Both the position numbers and the translations under genes were made by a program. A stretch of 50,225 nucleotides of DNA from Gammaproteobacteria bacterium (GTDB taxonomy: Bacteria; Pseudomonadota; Gammaproteobacteria; S012-40), in the NCBI GenBank assembly GCA_027021445.1, contig JALUUH010000053.1, positions 91,853 through 142,077 of the forward strand. Reading direction: 5' to 3'. Below, in pieces: positions 46,906 to 50,225 of the stretch. The notes under the pieces were generated by a model. It saw only the letters and a program-made list of their open reading frames with translations, ran no database searches and was not told the DNA's origin. How positions within the stretch are numbered: position 1 is the first letter of the stretch; each line of letters opens with the position of its first letter.

Positions 46906-48623
46906 TATGCCAGCTCCCTAACACCGGACATACGCATGTCATTATGTGCTTTTCCTGCTTCAATCATTGGATAAACGTTTTCTGCTTGATCCGTCACAAA
47001 ATTCATAAAAACTAAGCGGTCTTTTAATGCAAAAGCTTCTTGCAACGCGCCTTCAATATCCCCCGGCTTTTCGATATTCATTCCCACATGACCATAAGCC
47101 TCGGCCAGTTTCATAAAATCGGGCAAAGCTTCCATATACGACATGGAATATCGGCCCTCATAGGAAAACTCCTGCCATTGCCGCACCATGCCGAGATAAC
47201 GATTATTTAAGTTAATAATTTTAATCGGCAAATGATATTGCAGACAGGTGGAAAGTTCTTGAATACACATTTGGATACTGCCTTCCCCGGTGACACAGGC
47301 CACTGTTTCTTTGGGATAAGCTAGCTGCACTCCCATCGCCGCAGGCAAACCAAAGCCCATTGTTCCCAGTCCTCCCGAATTAATCCAACGGTTGGGTTTG
47401 TTAAACTTATAATATTGTGCAGCCCACATTTGATGTTGCCCAACATCAGATGTCACATAGGCATTATGCTTTGTCACTTCTGACAACATCTCAATAACGT
47501 TTTGTGGTTTTATTAAATCACTGGTTTTATCATAAGCAAGGCAATCTTTGGCACGCCAGTCCGCTATTTGCAACCACCATTTTTTCAATGCTTCTTGGTC
47601 TATCTGTTTCTTTTTTTCAACTAAGAGCTTAAGTAGCTCTTTGAGAACAATCTTTACATCCCCAACAATTGGCACATCAACCTTCACATTTTTTGAGATG
47701 GAAGCCGGGTCAATATCAATGTGAACAATCTTAGCGGTTGGACAAAATTCCGATAATTTACCAGTAACCCGATCATCAAAACGCGCACCAATCGCAATTA
47801 ATACATCGCACTCATGCATCGCCATATTCGCTTCATAAGTACCATGCATGCCCAGCATACCGAGATTTTGTTTGTCGGTCGCAGGATATGAACCCAGGCC
47901 CATCAAGGTATTTGTAATCGGGTAATTAAGCTTTTGCGTAAATTCAGTTAATTCTTTTGAGGCCTCAGCCAGTACCACGCCACCACCGCTGTAGATCATT
48001 GGGCGCTTAGCCGAAACTATCAAATCTGCCGCTTTTCGGTTTTGACCGGGATGGCCTTTTATGACGGGATTATAAGAACGAATCTCTACCTTTTTAGGGT
48101 ATTCATAAGCAATTTTAATCTTCGGCTCGGTCATATCTTTTGGGATATCAACAACAACAGGCCCCGGCCGACCCGTACTTGCTAAATAAAATGCCTTTTT
48201 CAAAGTTATTGCTAAATCATCAATATTTTTGACGAGAAAATTATGCTTAACACAAGGGCGAGTTATTCCCACCGCATCAACCTCTTGGAATGCGTCACTA
48301 CCAATCACGGGAGTTGGGACTTGGCCAGTGATAACCACCATTGGAATAGAATCAAGAAACGCAGTGGCAATGCCAGTAACCGCATTAGTAGCGCCCGGCC
48401 CTGACGTTACCAATACCACCCCAGGTTTACCTGTAGCTCGCGCATAACCATCAGCCGCATGGGTTGCTGCTTGCTCATGCCGGACTAAAATGTGCTGCAC
48501 ATGCTCTTGTCGGTAAATTGCATCATAAATATGTAATACTGAGCCACCGGGATAGCCAAAAACGAATTCTACGCCCTCATCTTTCAAGAACTGTATTACT
48601 ATTTCACCGCCACTTAATTCCAC
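46905..48623 (-). CDS. ilvB: Acetolactate synthase large subunit
   Basis: This ThDP-dependent catalytic subunit is the first common enzyme of branched-chain amino acid synthesis (572 aa). The catalytic glutamate is in LVRHEQAATHAADGYARA. The FAD region and the ThDP motif GEGSIQMCIQELSTC (GE in place of GD, as in other gammaproteobacteria) to NNRYLGMVRQWQ are present. Translation starts at a GTG with AGGAG 9 bp upstream. It leads the ilvBHC operon. No leader peptide rich in Ile/Val/Leu codons was recognised upstream. Confidence 0.96.
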   Translation of the reverse strand: MELSGGEIVIQFLKDEGVEFVFGYPGGSVLHIYDAIYRQEHVQHILVRHEQAATHAADGYARATGKPGVVLVTSGPGATNAVTGIATAFLDSIPMVVITGQVPTPVIGSDAFQEVDAVGITRPCVKHNFLVKNIDDLAITLKKAFYLASTGRPGPVVVDIPKDMTEPKIKIAYEYPKKVEIRSYNPVIKGHPGQNRKAADLIVSAKRPMIYSGGGVVLAEASKELTEFTQKLNYPITNTLMGLGSYPATDKQNLGMLGMHGTYEANMAMHECDVLIAIGARFDDRVTGKLSEFCPTAKIVHIDIDPASISKNVKVDVPIVGDVKIVLKELLKLLVEKKKQIDQEALKKWWLQIADWRAKDCLAYDKTSDLIKPQNVIEMLSEVTKHNAYVTSDVGQHQMWAAQYYKFNKPNRWINSGGLGTMGFGLPAAMGVQLAYPKETVACVTGEGSIQMCIQELSTCLQYHLPIKIINLNNRYLGMVRQWQEFSYEGRYSMSYMEALPDFMKLAEAYGHVGMNIEKPGDIEGALQEAFALKDRLVFMNFVTDQAENVYPMIEAGKAHNDMRMSGVRELA

Positions 48624-49064
48624 TTAACTCAACTCCTGAAACAATCTTAATTTTGTCACCTAGATCTACCTACAGAGTATAAGATATTGATTCGTGGAGC
48701 GAATGACAGCGTTGACCGGAATTCTTAGGGTGGCTTCCGAAACGTCGCCATCGCTAATCAAATCAATAACTCATACTGTCTAAACGTGGCCACACGCAGG
48801 ATCTAGATGTTAGTCGTTATTCTGCGAACCGCGCATATTATCTTAATTACAGGCCTTTTTCATCTAATTATTCAGGAGTTTATTACAAAAGGGCTAGGAC
48901 TAAAATATTTCGAGAGCAAGCCTGTAATTTACATGCCATTACCGCAATCAATCTGTTAAGATTCGCGCCAGGATTCGGTGTAACAAAAACCTAATCGAAA
49001 ACGTCTAAATACAGGCAATCTTATTGACCAATAGAATAGCTGTTTATTTTCCAAGAAATTGTAC
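48624..49064. other. Divergent intergenic region between ilvB and the DUF3579 gene
   Basis: About 440 bp without a gene. On the minus strand a TATACT -10-like box near 48680 could serve ilvB. A 10-bp perfect inverted repeat (AATTACAGGC at 48845 and GCCTGTAATT at 48920) brackets about 65 bp. No attenuator with an obvious T-run was seen. Confidence 0.45.
48845..48929. repeat. Spaced 10-bp inverted repeat upstream of ilvB
   Basis: AATTACAGGC and GCCTGTAATT are exact complements 65 bp apart. The arrangement could be termini of a small non-autonomous element or the base of a structured leader. Nothing protein-coding lies between. Confidence 0.4.
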
Positions 49065-49358
49065 ATGAGCAAACAGAGTAACACCGAAAACACCGTGATA
49101 ATTCAAGGACTGACGAGTGATGGCCGTAAATTTAGGCCAAGTGATTGGGCAGAGCGAATCAGCGGAATGCTCGCTAGATTTGGAAATGACCATCGAATTA
49201 TTTACTCCCCCCAATTAAAGCCTGTTGCCATTGAGGGGATAAAATGCATCGCTATGGACGGCAATTTAGAAACACAAAACCCCGAGATCTATAAGCAAGT
49301 TATGAACTTTGCAACGCGAAATAATCTAAACATATTGCGCACCGAGCAAATATTTTAA
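49065..49358 (+). CDS. DUF3579 family protein
   Basis: This 97-aa cytoplasmic protein has the DUF3579 pattern: IIQGLTSDGRKFRPSDWAER, IIYSPQLKPVAIEGIKCIAMDG, and the C-terminal YKQVMNFATRNNLNI. The family is common in beta- and gammaproteobacteria and has no known function. The ATG at 49065 is used; the ORF-track start is a TTG two codons earlier. The ribosome site is weak. It is transcribed divergently from ilvB. Confidence 0.85.
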   Translation: MSKQSNTENTVIIQGLTSDGRKFRPSDWAERISGMLARFGNDHRIIYSPQLKPVAIEGIKCIAMDGNLETQNPEIYKQVMNFATRNNLNILRTEQIF

Positions 49359-49441
49359 GTTGAGCCGACTGACTCACACCCGCTGATATTCTTCGCCCAC
49401 TTGCCCAACCTAGACTAAACCCCCAAGATCAATGCGACTAT

Positions 49442-50225
49442 TTAGAGCGTATCACATACCGCATCAGATAACGCCGAATCTCCTGCTATATTATACGCAC
49501 TTACCTTAAAACATACTTGGTCACCAAACTTAAGACCTAAGTCTTCACCGGCATCAAAAAGAGTACTCGGCGAACTGGCATCAAAGCTATCATCATTGAT
49601 GGATATTGATTTGACGAGTGCCATCTCACCCTCGCTTGATGAGCCGGAATACAATTTGTAGCCGTTCACATTTTCTTCAATTGGGTTTTGATCCCAAGAT
49701 AAAGTGAGCACTACACCATCAGCGCAAGCACTACAAGTCACATTAACTGATACGGTAGCCTCAGAAAAATCACCATCGACATCGGTCACTCGATAAATAA
49801 ACACATCATCACCCACAAAACTACCGCTCGGAACATAGGTCACTTGGTTATTATTGTCCACAGTCGCTGTTCCGTTACTTGGTGATGACCCAATAGTTAC
49901 CACCACCGGTGTATTGTCAAGACTCGTATCATTCGCCAGCACGTTGATGACTACGCCACTCGTATTATTATCCGCCACACTTGCACTGTCTACGTTCGCC
50001 ACAGGAACTGCGCATCCCGTACAAGTCACATTGACAGTGACCGAGGCCGTTGCATAATCACCGTCCATATCGGTCACTCGATAAGTAAATACATCGTTGC
50101 CCGAAAAACTACCACTTGGAACATAGGTCACCTGGTTATTGTCCACAGTCGCTGTTCCGTTACTTGGTGATGATTCAATCGTCACCACCACCGGTGTATT
50201 GTCAAGACTCGTATCATTCGCTAGC
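49442..50225 (-). CDS. C-terminal part of a tandem-95/VCBS-type surface protein (partial)
   Basis: The frame is open to the right edge, so the N-terminus lies outside; the ORF-track start (GTG 50191) is internal. At least two immunoglobulin-like repeats of 95 residues are seen, each with NDTSLDNTPVVVTI, NGTATVDNN-QVTYVPSGSF, DVF-YRVTD-DGD and VSVNVTC-CA. They are of the Big_9/cadherin-like type found in giant adhesins. A C-terminal fibronectin-III-like domain follows (LTLSWDQNPIEENVNGYKLY to CFKVSAYNIAGDSALSDAVC). Cysteine pairs in each repeat suggest disulfides. It is probably secreted or surface-bound. Confidence 0.85.
   Translation of the reverse strand, partial: LANDTSLDNTPVVVTIESSPSNGTATVDNNQVTYVPSGSFSGNDVFTYRVTDMDGDYATASVTVNVTCTGCAVPVANVDSASVADNNTSGVVINVLANDTSLDNTPVVVTIGSSPSNGTATVDNNNQVTYVPSGSFVGDDVFIYRVTDVDGDFSEATVSVNVTCSACADGVVLTLSWDQNPIEENVNGYKLYSGSSSEGEMALVKSISINDDSFDASSPSTLFDAGEDLGLKFGDQVCFKVSAYNIAGDSALSDAVCDTL
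49736..50225. repeat. Direct repeat of 285 bp inside the surface-protein gene
   Basis: Two copies of a 285-bp (95-codon) unit are visible. Long identical stretches, for example around GCTGTTCCGTTACTTGGTGA at 49866 and 50151, indicate recent duplication or gene conversion. The second copy is cut by the window end, so more copies may follow. Confidence 0.85.

Overview
The window looks like a chromosomal segment of a low-to-moderate-GC gammaproteobacterium. This rests on several gene neighbourhoods seen together: comM-ubiK-glnK-amtB, miaB-ybeZ-ybeY-corC-lnt, ilvB-ilvH-ilvC-pssA-leuA, and Rsd/AlgQ, UbiK, RlmA, HtpX, DUF2835 and DUF3579 proteins. The split glycine decarboxylase (gcvPA + gcvPB) occurs in some gammaproteobacteria such as Legionellales and methanotrophs, but I cannot fix the order or genus. 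No rRNA, tRNA or CRISPR array was recognised.

Layout. 1-1.8 kb: a periplasmic Do/DegQ-type protease. 1.9-8.3 kb (minus): a tandem glycine riboswitch with its own sigma70-like promoter, then gcvT, gcvH, gcvPA, gcvPB, dgkA and a PfkB-family kinase. 8.3-13.9 kb (minus): thioesterase, Rep helicase, RlmA, ComM and UbiK, with a scrap of an IS110-like transposase at the rep 3' end. 14-15.9 kb: glnK-amtB behind a sigma54 (-24/-12) promoter and an NtrC-like site. 16-19 kb: divergent speE and speA separated by a long inverted repeat. 19-26.7 kb: Rsd/AlgQ, a FemAB-like acetyltransferase, DUF2835, an OprB-type porin, HtpX, a secreted repeat protein and a fructosamine-kinase-like protein. A strong candidate small RNA with a CCUCCUCCC hairpin loop lies upstream of htpX. 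27.1-32.4 kb: the tightly packed miaB-ybeZ-ybeY-corC-lnt operon.

32.4-36.2 kb is the accessory region. It is AT-rich in part and holds gene relics: an orphan Fur-box-like site, a frameshifted secreted protein with carboxypeptidase-regulatory-like repeats and a C-terminal sorting-type tail, the 3' end of a group IIC intron (domains V and VI fold well), a ParE/RHH toxin-antitoxin pair, and an integron-type tyrosine recombinase gene with an internal deletion. Together these suggest a decayed integron or genomic island.

36.2-39.1 kb: two lipoprotein hydrolases (alpha/beta hydrolase and class-C beta-lactamase fold) beside a TetR regulator. 39.3-42.9 kb: a YebC/YeeN regulator, RhlE helicase, RimI and a family-4 uracil-DNA glycosylase. 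42.9-48.6 kb: branched-chain amino acid synthesis (leuA, ilvC, ilvH, ilvB) with pssA. 49.1-50.2 kb: a DUF3579 protein and the C-terminal end of a large tandem-95/VCBS-type surface protein that runs off the right edge.
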